Numbered from the stretch's first letter, positions 8,557-18,059 are shown. The stretch: DNA of 59,313 nucleotides from Rikenellaceae bacterium (GCA_022777205.1 JALFGP010000120.1:1-59313); one strand, 5' to 3'. The notes: generated by a model not told the origin, from the sequence alone. Numbers and translations: made by a program.

Positions 8557-9195
8557 ATGAAAAAGTTATTCGCCTCAATAGCTGTAGTTCTCCTGAGTCT
8601 CGGGTTCATTGACACCGTTTCGGCTCAGGTGAATTTCGGAGTGCTTGGCGGAGCCAGTTTTTCCTCAGCCGCCAAGCCGGAGGACTGGAAAGTGACAAAT
8701 CTCGTCCAATATCACGCAGGGATTACCTGCTGCATAAATCTCCCGCTCGGGTTTGCAGTTCAGCCAGAGGTTCTGTACCACGTGAAAGGCAGTAATGTGC
8801 CGATGGGCGAAAGTTCGAAGCTCGATTATACTGCCGGTTATGTGGAGGTTCCAGTATCTCTGCAATGGGGGCCGGACCTGCTTGTGATGCGTCCCTACTT
8901 TGAACTCGTGCCTTTTGTGGGCTATGCAGTCAACAACAGGTACAGGCAGGATGATCTCAGTGCGAAAAACGACTGGGCAGGTCTCCAGAGATGGGAATAC
9001 GGATTAGGTCTGGGTGCCGGAGTGGAAGTCTGGCATTTCCAAATCTCCGCCCGATACAACTGGAATTTCGGTTCAATGTTCGATGCAAAGCAGGAAATCA
9101 CGGATGTTGATGCTTTTGTAAACAAAATGAAGGGCGGCATCAGCGACAAGACCAATTTCGGAGGTGTGACTCTGACGCTTGCAGTGCTGTTTTAG
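8557..9195 (+). CDS. Outer membrane beta-barrel protein (PorT-like)
   Basis: The 212-residue protein has a signal peptide (cleavage near VSAQ) and alternating aromatic/hydrophobic strands ending in VTLTLAVLF, a typical barrel C-terminus. Segments such as VQPEVLYHVKG, YVEVPVSLQW and VGYAVNNRY match the short eight-stranded barrels common in Bacteroidota ('outer membrane protein beta-barrel domain'). No specific function can be assigned. It sits between trxA and a polyprenyl synthetase gene. Confidence 0.8.
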   Translation: MKKLFASIAVVLLSLGFIDTVSAQVNFGVLGGASFSSAAKPEDWKVTNLVQYHAGITCCINLPLGFAVQPEVLYHVKGSNVPMGESSKLDYTAGYVEVPVSLQWGPDLLVMRPYFELVPFVGYAVNNRYRQDDLSAKNDWAGLQRWEYGLGLGAGVEVWHFQISARYNWNFGSMFDAKQEITDVDAFVNKMKGGISDKTNFGGVTLTLAVLF

Positions 9196-9199
9196 GGGT

Positions 9200-10201
9200 A
9201 TGGAAATTTCAGAAGTACGAGAATATCTGGGGGATGACTGGAAGGCTGTGCAGGATTTGCTTGGCTCAGCTCTGCACAGCGGAATCGAGTTGCTGGACAC
9301 TACGAATGAAAATCTGCTTGCCCACAGTGGGAAACAGTTGCGTCCGCTTTTGAGTCTGCTGGTTTCCAGAGCCTGCCTCAAGTCTGCCGGAGTATCGGAA
9401 AAACTGACGGAGGTATCCTGGCGTTATGCCGCTGCTGCGGAACTCCTCCACAATGCAACCCTGCTTCACGACGATGTGGCTGACGGGAGTGACCTGCGCA
9501 GGGGGGTGCCTACTGTGAGGGCTATGCTCGGTCCGCAGGTTTCGGTGCTGGTCGGGGACTTCTGGCTGGTGAGAGCAGTGAGCCTCATACTCGGGGACAA
9601 TGACTCGGATTATAATCCAAGGGTGGTGAAACTGTTTTCCCAGACTCTCAGTTCCCTCGCTGAAGGAGAGATGCTGCAGTTGCAGAAAGCTATGTCCGCC
9701 GACACTGACTACGGGGATTACCTCAGGATAATCTATTGCAAGACAGCGTCTTTGTTTGAAGTTTCAGCCCTTACTGCCGCTATGTCCGTCTCCGCCTCCA
9801 GGAAACTGGAGGATGCTGCGAGGGACTATGCAGTCAAGTTGGGATATGCCTTTCAGATAAAGGACGACATACTCGACTATTCAGGCACTGCCTCTGTAGG
9901 CAAGCCTCTTGGTGTGGATGTCAGGGAGCAGAAAATCACCCTTCCGCTTCTCGGGGCTATGGCAAATTGTCCTGAAAAGGCGGGGAGAGTGAGGGAAATG
10001 GTCAAGAAAATCCCCAATCACGGAGAATTTGCAGATGAAATCATCTCGTTTGTGAAAGAAAACGGGGGAGTGGAATATGCAGCTGAAAAGCTCAATATGT
10101 TTGTGGACGAGGCTATAGGGGCTCTTGATGCCTTCGGTGATTGCAGGGAAAAGGAACTTTTGAAGGAACTTGCCTTGTTTACAGCAAAAAGGACTTGGTA
10201 G
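9200..10201 (+). CDS. Polyprenyl diphosphate synthase (trans-isoprenyl transferase)
   Basis: The 333-residue enzyme has both Asp-rich Mg-binding motifs: DDVAD at residues 91-95 and DDILD from residue 222. It would elongate allylic diphosphates with isopentenyl diphosphate, probably for the quinone side chain or a similar long-chain product. I chose ATG 9200 (MEISEVREYL) because an upstream in-frame start at 9179 would overlap the barrel gene. The stop TAG is followed one base later by holB, so the genes are coupled. Confidence 0.92.
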   Translation: MEISEVREYLGDDWKAVQDLLGSALHSGIELLDTTNENLLAHSGKQLRPLLSLLVSRACLKSAGVSEKLTEVSWRYAAAAELLHNATLLHDDVADGSDLRRGVPTVRAMLGPQVSVLVGDFWLVRAVSLILGDNDSDYNPRVVKLFSQTLSSLAEGEMLQLQKAMSADTDYGDYLRIIYCKTASLFEVSALTAAMSVSASRKLEDAARDYAVKLGYAFQIKDDILDYSGTASVGKPLGVDVREQKITLPLLGAMANCPEKAGRVREMVKKIPNHGEFADEIISFVKENGGVEYAAEKLNMFVDEAIGALDAFGDCREKELLKELALFTAKRTW

Positions 10202-10202
10202 G

Positions 10203-11243
10203 ATGAAATTTTCAGAGATAACAGGAAACGGACAGCTGAAACAGACTCTCGTGTCTATGGTGGACAACGGGAGGGTGCCCCACGCCATACTGCTCTACGA
10301 GAATGACGGTGGTGGAGCAGTGCCCATAGCCCTGACCTTCATCCAATATCTCAACTGCCGTCATCGCCACGACGGGGAGCCCTGCGGTGAATGTCCTTCC
10401 TGCAAGCAGGCATCCAAGCTCATCTATCCCGACACTCATTACGTGTTTCCGGTGAACAAGAGCACCAAAGTTAAGGACGACAAGCCCACCTCGGAATCCT
10501 TCGTGGGTCTTTGGCGGGAACTGGTGCTGGACAATCCCTGGTTCAGGGAGGAGGACTTGCAGGAAATACTCGGAATCGAAGGAAAGAAGGGGGAAATTGC
10601 CCTGCAGGAGGCCAAGAATATCCTCAACACAATGTCTCTCACTCCGGTTGCGGACGGCTACAAGGCCATTATCTGCTATCTGCCCGAAAAAATGAACGCC
10701 ACAGCAGCCAACAAACTGCTCAAGATGGTGGAAGAACCGCCTGAGAAATCGGTTTTTGTGTTCATAACCCATTCTCCGGAAAAGATGATGCAGACCATCT
10801 TCTCGCGATGCCAGAGTATGAGGGTTTTGCCGCTCACCCGCCAGGAGCAGGCTTTGGTCAGCGGGTCAGAAAAGGGGGATGCCGAGCTCTCAGCCATAGC
10901 GGCGGATATGCTCAACGCCTGCGTGGAAAGGAATCTGCTTGAGGCCCTGACTGTTTCAGAAACCGCTGCCGCACTTCCTTCCCGTGAAAAGCAGAAGGAT
11001 TTTCTCCTCTGCCTGTCAGAAGTGGTGCGTGGCATTTTCCTGGTCCAGAACTCTCTGGAGGAACTGATGGACTTGTCCGAGGCTGATGCCCGCCTGTGCA
11101 GGAAACTTGCAGGAGTCCTTCGCAAGGCTTTTTGTCCGAAAGTTTCCGCGGCAATTGACGGCACAGTCCGTCTTCTGGACCGCAATGTTAATTCGAAAAT
11201 GCTGTTCTGCGACCTTGTGGACAGGATTTTCGCCTCAATATAA
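10203..11243 (+). CDS. holB: DNA polymerase III delta' subunit
   Basis: The 346-residue AAA+-type clamp-loader protein begins KFSEITGNGQLKQTL. It has a zinc-binding Cys cluster (CRH..CGECPSC, about residues 55-68) and the sensor-1 region VFITHSPEKMMQTIFSRCQ. As expected for delta', the Walker A region is degenerate, so it is probably a non-hydrolysing clamp-loader subunit. The start at 10203 is one base beyond the previous stop. It heads the holB-ricT-trmB run. Confidence 0.9.
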   Translation: MKFSEITGNGQLKQTLVSMVDNGRVPHAILLYENDGGGAVPIALTFIQYLNCRHRHDGEPCGECPSCKQASKLIYPDTHYVFPVNKSTKVKDDKPTSESFVGLWRELVLDNPWFREEDLQEILGIEGKKGEIALQEAKNILNTMSLTPVADGYKAIICYLPEKMNATAANKLLKMVEEPPEKSVFVFITHSPEKMMQTIFSRCQSMRVLPLTRQEQALVSGSEKGDAELSAIAADMLNACVERNLLEALTVSETAAALPSREKQKDFLLCLSEVVRGIFLVQNSLEELMDLSEADARLCRKLAGVLRKAFCPKVSAAIDGTVRLLDRNVNSKMLFCDLVDRIFASI

Positions 11244-11265
11244 ATGCCTTCAAGGCAATAGTGAT

Positions 11266-12438
11266 ATGGATAATTCAAACGAATCAAAAAAATACGACTG
11301 CGCCAGAGGTTGCACCGTGGAGCGCACCGAAGAAGGTGAGCTCATCTGCGGTTACCGTCCCGGCTGCTGCAAGATGGAGGTCTATGACTGGCTGGCCGGA
11401 GTGGCGCAGGAACAATACAAGGACTATTTCGAAGTCCGTTTCAAGAACACCCGCAAGGGCATCTATTACAATGCTTCGGGCCAGAGCCTAAAGAAAGGGG
11501 ACCTTGTGGTGGTGGAAGCCACGACAGGACACGACCTCGGAATTGTGACTCTCGAGGGACCTATTGTGGCAAAGCAGATGCAATGCCGCAAAATCAATCC
11601 CGAAACTGCAGAATTCAAGAAAATCTACCGCAAGGCCAAGGTCTATGACACTGAAAAATGGCAGGAAGCCATAGCCCGGGAGCAGGAAACGATGATACGT
11701 GCCCGCCAGATTGCGGCAGAACTGGGACTGGAGATGAAAATCGGAGACGTGGAGTTCCAAGGCGACGGCACCAAAGCCATCTTCTACTACATTGCAGACG
11801 GCCGTGTGGATTTCCGTCAGCTCATCAAGGTCTTTGCCGAGGAATTCCGCATCCGCATAGAGATGAAGCAGATAGGAGCCCGTCAGGAAGCCGGTCTGAT
11901 TGGCGGACTTGGGGTCTGCGGAAGGGAACTCTGCTGTTCCAACTACATTTCTTCCTTCCAGTCCATCTCCACCTCGGCTGCCAGAATTCAGGACCTTTCC
12001 CTCAATCCCCAGAAACTTGCGGGACAGTGCGGAAAGCTCAAGTGTTGCCTTAACTATGAAATCCCTTCATATATGGATGCCCAGTCCCGGATTCCGAAGG
12101 TGCTGAACCCTCTTGAATTCCAGGACGGACTGGCCTATCTGATGAAGACCGACATACTCCGCGAGGTGATGTTCTTCTCCTACGACAAGTTCTCCCAGGC
12201 CAATATGTTCCCGCTTTCTGCGATAGAAGTGCGTGAAATCCAGAAACTTAATCGTGAAGGTATAAAGCCGGAGTCGCTCAAGTCGGAGCCCGAGCCTGTT
12301 GCGCCGGAATTCGTGACAGCGGTGGGAGACGACAGCATCAGCCGTTTTGACGAGAGCCGCCGCAGAAAGAAAAAGAACCGCAAGGGCTACAATCAGAAGG
12401 GGGAAAGGCAGGGTCGCAAACAGGAAAACAAGGACTGA
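11266..12438 (+). CDS. ricT: PSP1-domain protein, RicT/YaaT family
   Basis: The 390-residue protein starts MDNSNESKKYDCARGC. A PSP1 C-terminal domain (about residues 90-190: AELGLEMKIGDVEFQGD.. then DFRQLIKVFA) and paired Cys motifs GVCGRELCC and GQCGKLKCC match the RicT/YaaT family. In Bacillus, RicT is part of an Fe-S-containing complex affecting RNA maturation (established); the role in Bacteroidota is not settled. The C-terminus is a basic tail (RRRKKKNRKGYNQK). The stop overlaps the trmB start by one base (TGATG), suggesting translational coupling. Confidence 0.88.
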   Translation: MDNSNESKKYDCARGCTVERTEEGELICGYRPGCCKMEVYDWLAGVAQEQYKDYFEVRFKNTRKGIYYNASGQSLKKGDLVVVEATTGHDLGIVTLEGPIVAKQMQCRKINPETAEFKKIYRKAKVYDTEKWQEAIAREQETMIRARQIAAELGLEMKIGDVEFQGDGTKAIFYYIADGRVDFRQLIKVFAEEFRIRIEMKQIGARQEAGLIGGLGVCGRELCCSNYISSFQSISTSAARIQDLSLNPQKLAGQCGKLKCCLNYEIPSYMDAQSRIPKVLNPLEFQDGLAYLMKTDILREVMFFSYDKFSQANMFPLSAIEVREIQKLNREGIKPESLKSEPEPVAPEFVTAVGDDSISRFDESRRRKKKNRKGYNQKGERQGRKQENKD

Positions 12439-13256
12439 TGGGAAAAGACAAACTTCGTAAATTCAGGGAAAACGAGACCTTTGCCTGTCTGGTGCAACCA
12501 TCTGCGGACGAACTGCTGGATAGGGAAACCGGAGGTGGAGCCGTTAAGGACCACAGTCTCAAAGGGCGTTGGGCAAGGGATTTCTTCGGAAATGACAATC
12601 CCATAGTTGTGGAACTCGGTTGCGGCAAGGGAGACTACACCATAGGCCTTGCCCTGAATAACCCCGATGTCAATTTTATAGGCATAGACATCAAGGGTGC
12701 CAGGCTCTGGAAGGGAGCGAAATATGCCACAGAGCACAATATGCGCAATGTGGCTTTCATCCGCACCCGCATTGAGTTCATAACAGCACTTTTCGGGGAA
12801 GGAGAGATTTCGGAAATATGGATAACCTTTGCAGACCCTCAGATCGGCAGGGAGAAGAAACGCCTCACCGGACCGCTCTTTCTGGAACGATACCGCAGTT
12901 TCTTGAAAAAAGGCGGCATTGTCCATCTCAAGACAGACAGTCCCTATCTCCATCACTATTCCAAGGCGATGGCGGAGCAGAACTCCCTGGAGATTCTTGC
13001 CTGTGCTTCCGACCTCTATGGCAGAGACCGTGAGTCATTGAAACACAGTGTGTTGAGCTCTGTATGTGGGGGAAAATCTGTGGAAGCCCTGTTCAATGTC
13101 CAGACCTTTTACGAGAAACATTTCCTGGCCCAGGGCTATAAAATCACATATCTTTCCTTCCGGATAGACCACGATGGCGGCTATCTCAGCCCCGAATGGG
13201 ACGAAGACTTGTACAAGGAGGAGAATCATCAGGCTTTCGCAATTCAGGTCCACTGA
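12438..13256 (+). CDS. trmB: tRNA (guanine-N7)-methyltransferase
   Basis: The 272-residue Rossmann methyltransferase has the SAM motif VELGCGKGDYT, the family signature FADPQIGREKKR (usually FPDPWPKxxHxKRR, so divergent as in other Bacteroidota) and HLKTDSPYLHHY. It methylates G46 in the tRNA variable loop using SAM. It is slightly longer than typical at the N-terminus. It is translationally coupled to ricT. Confidence 0.9.
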   Translation: MGKDKLRKFRENETFACLVQPSADELLDRETGGGAVKDHSLKGRWARDFFGNDNPIVVELGCGKGDYTIGLALNNPDVNFIGIDIKGARLWKGAKYATEHNMRNVAFIRTRIEFITALFGEGEISEIWITFADPQIGREKKRLTGPLFLERYRSFLKKGGIVHLKTDSPYLHHYSKAMAEQNSLEILACASDLYGRDRESLKHSVLSSVCGGKSVEALFNVQTFYEKHFLAQGYKITYLSFRIDHDGGYLSPEWDEDLYKEENHQAFAIQVH

Positions 13257-13334
13257 CCTGCAACATTTCAGGCATTTCTTTCATCTATGGTTGGCAGTGT
13301 AAATTTCACTGTCTGCCCATAAACCAGTATTATC

Positions 13335-14237
13335 ATGCAAGCAAAATTCATCATTTCAGTCCTCGGAACGGCACTGCTTTCTCAGGCAGTTTTTGCCGGG
13401 AATAAGGATAAGTCGGATCTGAAATATGCCTATGACCACACAATTGAGGTCCAGGCAGGTGTGTCCGTTATGCCATATCTCTATTCCGGTGATGTCCGCA
13501 AAACAGTGACCTTTGCATCCGGCGGAGACATTCAGGCACGCTACAGCTATTTCATAGGCAAGCATTGGGGAATTTTCGCCAGTCTGTCCTCCGACCTTGC
13601 TTCTTCCGGCGGCACGGGCTATTTCCGGAGTGTGAACTATGCCGACGGGGACATATACAAATACAGTCCCGACTACTACGCTTCAGTGCTGGAATATTGT
13701 CTCAACTCTGCCATAGTCGGAGGTGTTTACCGTTTCGATTTCGGCCACTGGAGTCTCAGACCCCGCATAGGCATAGGTGTAGGCAATCTTGAAGTCAACA
13801 GCAGAGGGTATGAGCGTTTCTCCAGAAGCGACATCAGCGCATATCCAGAGTACACTCGCTATGCGTTGAATTTCAAGGAGGAGGATTTCCTTGTGCCCGG
13901 AAGCAGTTACCGCCGTTACAGCAATGACCTCGCTATAGTAGGCTACGCGGGTTGCCAGATAGCCTATACATTCAAGCGTCATTTCTTCCTTTCTGCAGAA
14001 ATAGCGTTAAAAGCCGTCTGTGCTCCTAACATTACAATGACAAAACAGGTTACGAAAGCCGTCAGCGCCTATAATCCCGAAAACTGGGCTGAAGCCGTCT
14101 ATACCTACAACAAAAAGGACAGTTACAGCTACGATTGGAGCAATTACACCGAAACGAAGGCTTCACTTCCTTGGGCTATGTGCTCAGTGCAGATAGGCAT
14201 AGGTTGGAATATCGGATGGAACCGCAATGAAAAATAA
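13335..14237 (+). CDS. Outer membrane beta-barrel protein, unknown function
   Basis: The 300-residue protein has a signal peptide (cleavage near VFAGN) and a barrel pattern throughout: GGDIQARYSYFIGKHWGIFASL, WSLRPRIGIGVG, GYAGCQIAYTFKRHFFLSAEIAL, and a final MCSVQIGIGWNIGW strand. Tyr/Trp-rich turns are typical. I do not recognise the family. It is followed 5 bases later by a small lipoprotein gene, so the two probably form an operon. Confidence 0.75.
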   Translation: MQAKFIISVLGTALLSQAVFAGNKDKSDLKYAYDHTIEVQAGVSVMPYLYSGDVRKTVTFASGGDIQARYSYFIGKHWGIFASLSSDLASSGGTGYFRSVNYADGDIYKYSPDYYASVLEYCLNSAIVGGVYRFDFGHWSLRPRIGIGVGNLEVNSRGYERFSRSDISAYPEYTRYALNFKEEDFLVPGSSYRRYSNDLAIVGYAGCQIAYTFKRHFFLSAEIALKAVCAPNITMTKQVTKAVSAYNPENWAEAVYTYNKKDSYSYDWSNYTETKASLPWAMCSVQIGIGWNIGWNRNEK

Positions 14238-14242
14238 GAATT

Positions 14243-14719
14243 ATGAAAAGAATAGCATATTTGTTCGCAGCTGCAGTGATGGTGTTGTTGGCTGCCTCCT
14301 GCCTCAAGGATAACGGATCCGTTGACTCTATGCCTGGTTGGTCATCTGAGCAGTATCTTATGACTATAGTCAATGACAGCAATGTCAAGACTGTATGGTA
14401 CATAGCTGAAAAAGGTAAGGATGCTGCAAATCCCGGGGCCCTTCCGTCGGAAAAACCCGTTCCGGAGGAAAGTTCTATGATATGTTTCGTTCTCGAAAGC
14501 AAGTCTTCCAAGGATATATGGGTCAATACAAATATTACCCATCCGACGCAAAGCTATGGACCGGAGGAAAAGGCTGTGTTCTATGTGTTTGAGGCGAATG
14601 TTTTTGAAGGGACTGCGTGGGCTGACATTCTATCAGACCCGTCCAAATACAAGAAATTCTCCCTGTCTGTGCAGGAACTTGTGGATGCTGGCTACAAATT
14701 GGTTTTCAAAGGCAACTGA
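14243..14719 (+). CDS. Small lipoprotein, unknown function
   Basis: The 158-residue protein has a lipoprotein signal peptide with lipobox LAASC (Cys20). The mature part has no motif that I recognise. It resembles the small DUF4843-like or unnamed lipoproteins paired with barrels in Bacteroidales, but I cannot assign it. It converges on smpB with a 7-base gap. Confidence 0.7.
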   Translation: MKRIAYLFAAAVMVLLAASCLKDNGSVDSMPGWSSEQYLMTIVNDSNVKTVWYIAEKGKDAANPGALPSEKPVPEESSMICFVLESKSSKDIWVNTNITHPTQSYGPEEKAVFYVFEANVFEGTAWADILSDPSKYKKFSLSVQELVDAGYKLVFKGN

Positions 14720-14726
14720 TTATCTG

Positions 14727-15176
14727 TCAGAGTCTCTCCATTTCGCGCCGCAGGTCCTTCTCCTTGATTGAAGCGCGCTTGTCGTACTCTTTCTTTCCTC
14801 TTGCAAGGGCAATGAGGAGTTTGGCATAACCCTTTTCGTTGATATAGAGCTTCACCGCCACAATGGTGAGGCCCTTTTCCTTTACGGCCCTCTGGAGTTT
14901 GTTCAGTTCCTTGCGGGTGAGCAGAAGCTTGCGGTCGCGCCGGGGGTCGTGCTTGCCCCAACTGCCCCACCAGTAGTCCGCCACGTGCATATTCTTCACA
15001 TAGAGCTCCCCGTTGTTGAAATAGCAGAAAGCGTCCACAAGGGAGGCCTTTCCTGCCCTGATGGACTTGATTTCCGTGCCTGTGAGCACCAGTCCCGCCT
15101 GATAAGTCTCCAGAAACTCGTAGTCGAAGGAGGCTCTGCGGTTCTTTATTTCAACATTGCTTTTTGCTTTGGGCAT
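14727..15176 (-). CDS. smpB: SsrA-binding protein SmpB
   Basis: The 149-residue protein starts [20 protein letters not shown] and has [20 protein letters not shown] and [15 protein letters not shown], all classical SmpB motifs, plus a basic C-terminal tail ([16 protein letters not shown]). It binds tmRNA and recruits it to stalled ribosomes for trans-translation. I chose Met at 15176; a longer frame to 15200 adds residues not seen in the family. It is divergent from miaA, which starts 78 bases away. Confidence 0.95.
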   Translation of the reverse strand: MPKAKSNVEIKNRRASFDYEFLETYQAGLVLTGTEIKSIRAGKASLVDAFCYFNNGELYVKNMHVADYWWGSWGKHDPRRDRKLLLTRKELNKLQRAVKEKGLTIVAVKLYINEKGYAKLLIALARGKKEYDKRASIKEKDLRREMERL

Positions 15177-15226
15177 ATTCTTACGGTTTTGGGACTGCAA
15201 ATGTAATGTTTTTCAGCGGTTCTTGG

Positions 15227-15234
15227 TATATTTG
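15227..15234 (+). promoter_or_regulatory. Probable -7 element of miaA
   Basis: TATATTTG fits TAnnTTTG, 20 bases before the miaA ATG. The -33 half is not clear. Confidence 0.55.
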
Positions 15235-15253
15235 CGTCCAAATATCATTGTTT

Positions 15254-16267
15254 ATGTCTTCCAAAACCTTCATACAACCGCCCGCAATGGCAGACCTTCC
15301 CCAGCCCGAGACCATTGACGCGAGTTCCATCCTGGATTCCTACCTCAAGGGTGAAACAGACCTTGTGTGCATTCTCGGACCCACTGCTTCGGGAAAGACT
15401 CGTTACGCCGTCGCTTTTGCAAGGGAAATCAACCGCCTGAGCGGAAAGGCTGTCGCTGAAATCATTTCTGCGGACTCCCGGCAGGTTTACAGGGGTATGG
15501 ATATAGGCACGGGCAAGGATATGGGGGAATACGGGGAGATTCCGGTCCATCTGGTAGATATAGCCGACCCGGGCAGCAAATACAATATCTATGAGTATCA
15601 GCGGGATTTCGAGAAGGTTTATAAAGACATACGGGAAAGGGGAGGCGTGCCCATACTTTGCGGAGGGTCCGGCCTGTATATCGAAGCGGCCACCTGCGGA
15701 TATTCTCTGCCGGACGTGCCTGCGGATCCCAAGTTGAGGGCGGAACTGGAGAAACAGGACACGGAAGACCTGATAAAATTGCTCGCAAGTCTGAAGCCCC
15801 TGCACAATTCCACCGACTACGACACCCGCAAAAGGCTCATCCGGGCTCTTGAGATTGCCATCTACGCCAAGGAACATCCAGTGGAGAGGACCGCTTACCT
15901 GCCCAAGAATACTTATTATATAGGTACTCTGGTGAGTCGTGAAGTCCGCAACTCAAAGATTGACGCAAGGCTCAAGGCGAGGCTGGAGGAGGGTATGGTG
16001 CAGGAAATACGCTCGCTTATGGACGGAACGAATCCGGCCCTTCCCAAGGATGAAAACGGAAAAGCCCGTGCAGTTCCGGCCGAAGACCTTCTCTACTACG
16101 GGCTTGAATATAAATTTGTTACCTTGCACATTCAAGGTGTTCTGTCACTCGAGGAAATGACCAAGTTACTCGCCATAGCCATACATCAGTTCGCCAAACG
16201 CCAGATGACCTGGTTCAGGGGAATGGAGCGCAAGGGCATACGCATCCATTGGGTGAATGTTTGTTGA
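15254..16267 (+). CDS. miaA: tRNA dimethylallyltransferase
   Basis: The 337-residue P-loop enzyme has GPTASGKT at residues 42-49, ISADSRQVYRGMDIGTGK, VHLVDIADP and GGSGLYIEA, all MiaA motifs. It transfers dimethylallyl to N6 of A37 in tRNAs reading UNN codons. I chose ATG 15254 (MSSKTFIQPP) because it follows the promoter; Met 15287 (MADLPQPE) is an alternative. A longer frame from 15164 would overlap the smpB start. Confidence 0.93.
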   Translation: MSSKTFIQPPAMADLPQPETIDASSILDSYLKGETDLVCILGPTASGKTRYAVAFAREINRLSGKAVAEIISADSRQVYRGMDIGTGKDMGEYGEIPVHLVDIADPGSKYNIYEYQRDFEKVYKDIRERGGVPILCGGSGLYIEAATCGYSLPDVPADPKLRAELEKQDTEDLIKLLASLKPLHNSTDYDTRKRLIRALEIAIYAKEHPVERTAYLPKNTYYIGTLVSREVRNSKIDARLKARLEEGMVQEIRSLMDGTNPALPKDENGKARAVPAEDLLYYGLEYKFVTLHIQGVLSLEEMTKLLAIAIHQFAKRQMTWFRGMERKGIRIHWVNVC

Positions 16268-16293
16268 CTTGGACAGCGGCTTGGGCTGCGAAC

Positions 16294-17625
16294 CTACAGA
16301 GAGAATGCTTCCCGCACCTGATCCACGGCATCCAGCAACTCCCATCCGAAGAACTGCACCTCTTTTTTGGTCCTAATCCCGCCCCGTACAAGTTCAACCT
16401 CTGCCTTGTAAGGTTTGCGTCCCACGTGGCCATAAGCCGCAGTAGGCTCGTAGATAGGGTTCTTGAGCCCGAATTTCTCTATGATTTTTGCCGGACGCAA
16501 GTCAAACAACTCTCCGATTTTCCCTGCGATGGCAGCGTCGCTTATCTTTTCTCCGTTTTTGTTGCAAGCGGCTGTGCCATAGCTGTTTACGAATATACTC
16601 ACCGGGCGTGCAACTCCGATTGCATAGGAAACCTGCACCAGAAGTTCATCCGCCACTCCCGCAGCCACCAGATTCTTCGCAATGTACCTCGCAGCATAGG
16701 CCGCCGACCTGTCCACCTTGGATGGGTCCTTGCCTGAAAATGCTCCGCCGCCGTGTGCTCCCTTGCCGCCGTAGGTGTCCACTATAATCTTGCGGCCCGT
16801 CAGTCCGGTGTCCCCGTGAGGGCCTCCGATTACGAATTTGCCCGTAGGATTGACGTGCAGGATATAGCCTTCGGGATTGGACTCCTCGTCATATTCCCCC
16901 TTGAACAGGGCAGCCTCCGACTCCGGAATCTCCTTGAGCATCTCAGGAATCAGGATTTCCTTCACGTCCTTGCGTATTTTGGACTGCATAAAGAAATCGT
17001 CGGAAGTGAACTCGTCGTGTTGGGTGGAAATCACTATGGTATGGATGCGTACAGGTTTGCCAGTCTCTCCGTCATATTCCACGGTGAACTGGGATTTTGC
17101 GTCCGGACGCAGATAAGGCATCCTGGAATTCTTCTCCCTCCTTATGCGGGCGAGCACCCTCAGGGCTATATGTGAAAGGTAGAGAGGCAGAGGCATATAG
17201 TCCTCGGTGTCGCGGCAGGCATATCCGAACATCATTCCCTGGTCTCCGGCACCCTGAATGTCCGCCAGGTCCTCTTCTCCCTTGCTTTTGCGGTCCACAC
17301 CCCGGTTGATGTCGGCAGACTGCTCGTGCAAAGTGCTCATCACTCCGCAGGAATTGCCGTCGAAGCGGTATTCAGCCTTGTTGTAACCGATTCTGTTCAC
17401 TGTGTCCCTCACGACTTTCTGTATGTCCACATAGGCATCATCGGAGCGCACTTCTCCGCCCACAATCACCAGACCAGTGGAGCAGAAAGTTTCACAAGCC
17501 ACCTTAGCCTCGGGGTCCTGGCGCAGGAATTCGTCCAGTACAGCATCCGAAATCTGGTCGGCAACCTTGTCCGGGTGTCCCTCGGAAACCGACTCGGAAG
17601 TAAATAGATAATTTTTCTTTGACAT
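16294..17625 (-). CDS. metK: S-adenosylmethionine synthetase
   Basis: The 443-residue enzyme starts [20 protein letters not shown] and carries [12 protein letters not shown] and the [19 protein letters not shown] signature. It makes SAM from methionine and ATP. It is longer than E. coli MetK (384), as is usual for the Bacteroidota form. A ~200-nt leader upstream carries a SAM-riboswitch-like fold and terminator, so the gene is probably repressed by its own product. The longer frame to 17742 lies inside that leader and is rejected. Confidence 0.96.
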   Translation of the reverse strand: MSKKNYLFTSESVSEGHPDKVADQISDAVLDEFLRQDPEAKVACETFCSTGLVIVGGEVRSDDAYVDIQKVVRDTVNRIGYNKAEYRFDGNSCGVMSTLHEQSADINRGVDRKSKGEEDLADIQGAGDQGMMFGYACRDTEDYMPLPLYLSHIALRVLARIRREKNSRMPYLRPDAKSQFTVEYDGETGKPVRIHTIVISTQHDEFTSDDFFMQSKIRKDVKEILIPEMLKEIPESEAALFKGEYDEESNPEGYILHVNPTGKFVIGGPHGDTGLTGRKIIVDTYGGKGAHGGGAFSGKDPSKVDRSAAYAARYIAKNLVAAGVADELLVQVSYAIGVARPVSIFVNSYGTAACNKNGEKISDAAIAGKIGELFDLRPAKIIEKFGLKNPIYEPTAAYGHVGRKPYKAEVELVRGGIRTKKEVQFFGWELLDAVDQVREAFSL

Positions 17626-17705
17626 AATGTTTATTTTTCTTGTGCAGCTTCCGCCGTTAGTAAACATTAGCTGCTTGCTTTCGGGGCCGACGCTGCAATA
17701 TATAA

Positions 17706-17735
17706 CAAAAAACTCCGCATATCGAATATGCAGAG
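17706..17735 (-). terminator. Attenuator-type terminator in the metK leader
   Basis: Read on the minus strand: a 10-bp stem (17735-17726 with 17722-17713, one G-T pair), a 3-base loop, then six T residues. It lies between the riboswitch-like fold and the metK start, as expected for transcriptional control. Confidence 0.8.
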
Positions 17736-17749
17736 CCGCCAAAGTACTT

Positions 17750-17830
17750 ACAGTCAGACCATTAGGCCTTTCTTGACAATTTTAGCATTTTTTCAAGTGG
17801 TTGCAAGCAGACAAATCTCTCCACATATTC
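17750..17830 (-). promoter_or_regulatory. SAM riboswitch-like leader of metK
   Basis: On the minus strand the leader contains GTGGAGAGATTTG, then TGCTTGCAACCAC, then TGCTAAA, spaced as the conserved core of the SAM-I/S-box class; GTGG/CCAC and CTTGA/TCAAG can pair as stems. It starts just after the metK promoter and precedes a terminator hairpin. The class is assigned by motif recall, not by a covariance model. Confidence 0.75.
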
Positions 17831-17835
17831 GACCG

Positions 17836-17866
17836 CAAAGGTAAACATAAAAAATCATTCTGCAAA
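17836..17866 (-). promoter_or_regulatory. Promoter of metK leader
   Basis: On the minus strand TTTG (17866-17863), a 19-base spacer and TACCTTTG (17843-17836): an exact Bacteroidota consensus. The start codon is 211 bases downstream. Confidence 0.8.
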
Positions 17867-17886
17867 AATTATTGGATTGTTTCGGG

Positions 17887-17944
17887 ATGCCCGGCTCGTC
17901 CGGACATTCCACTCCATTGTCATGCCCGGCTGACCGGGCATTCC
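17887..17944. repeat. Two near-identical 23-24 nt GC-rich repeats
   Basis: Bases 17887-17910 and 17922-17944 share ATGCCCGGCT...CATTCC. The second forms a perfect 8-bp hairpin (ATGCCCGG-CTGA-CCGGGCAT). They lie between the divergent metK and TonB-receptor promoters. The remaining 17626-18059 gap is the metK leader and the two promoters. Confidence 0.6.
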
Positions 17945-17993
17945 GGCCCCTGTTTCAATCCCGTTAAATCGTTCCCACAAATTGCATTTTCAT

Positions 17994-18024
17994 TTCGGTA
18001 AACCGCGAAAATTTTATACCTTTG
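17994..18024 (+). promoter_or_regulatory. Promoter of the TonB receptor gene
   Basis: TTCG (consensus TTTG) at 17994-17997, 19 bases, then TACCTTTG at 18017-18024. The ATG is 36 bases further on. Confidence 0.75.
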
Positions 18025-18059
18025 CAGCGTTAAAGAATTTATAAACCTATTAAAACATT

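Noticed and set aside
17626..17742. N-terminal extension of MetK by 39 residues
   Set aside because: It overlaps the leader, including the terminator hairpin; the family start MSKKNYLF is at 17625.
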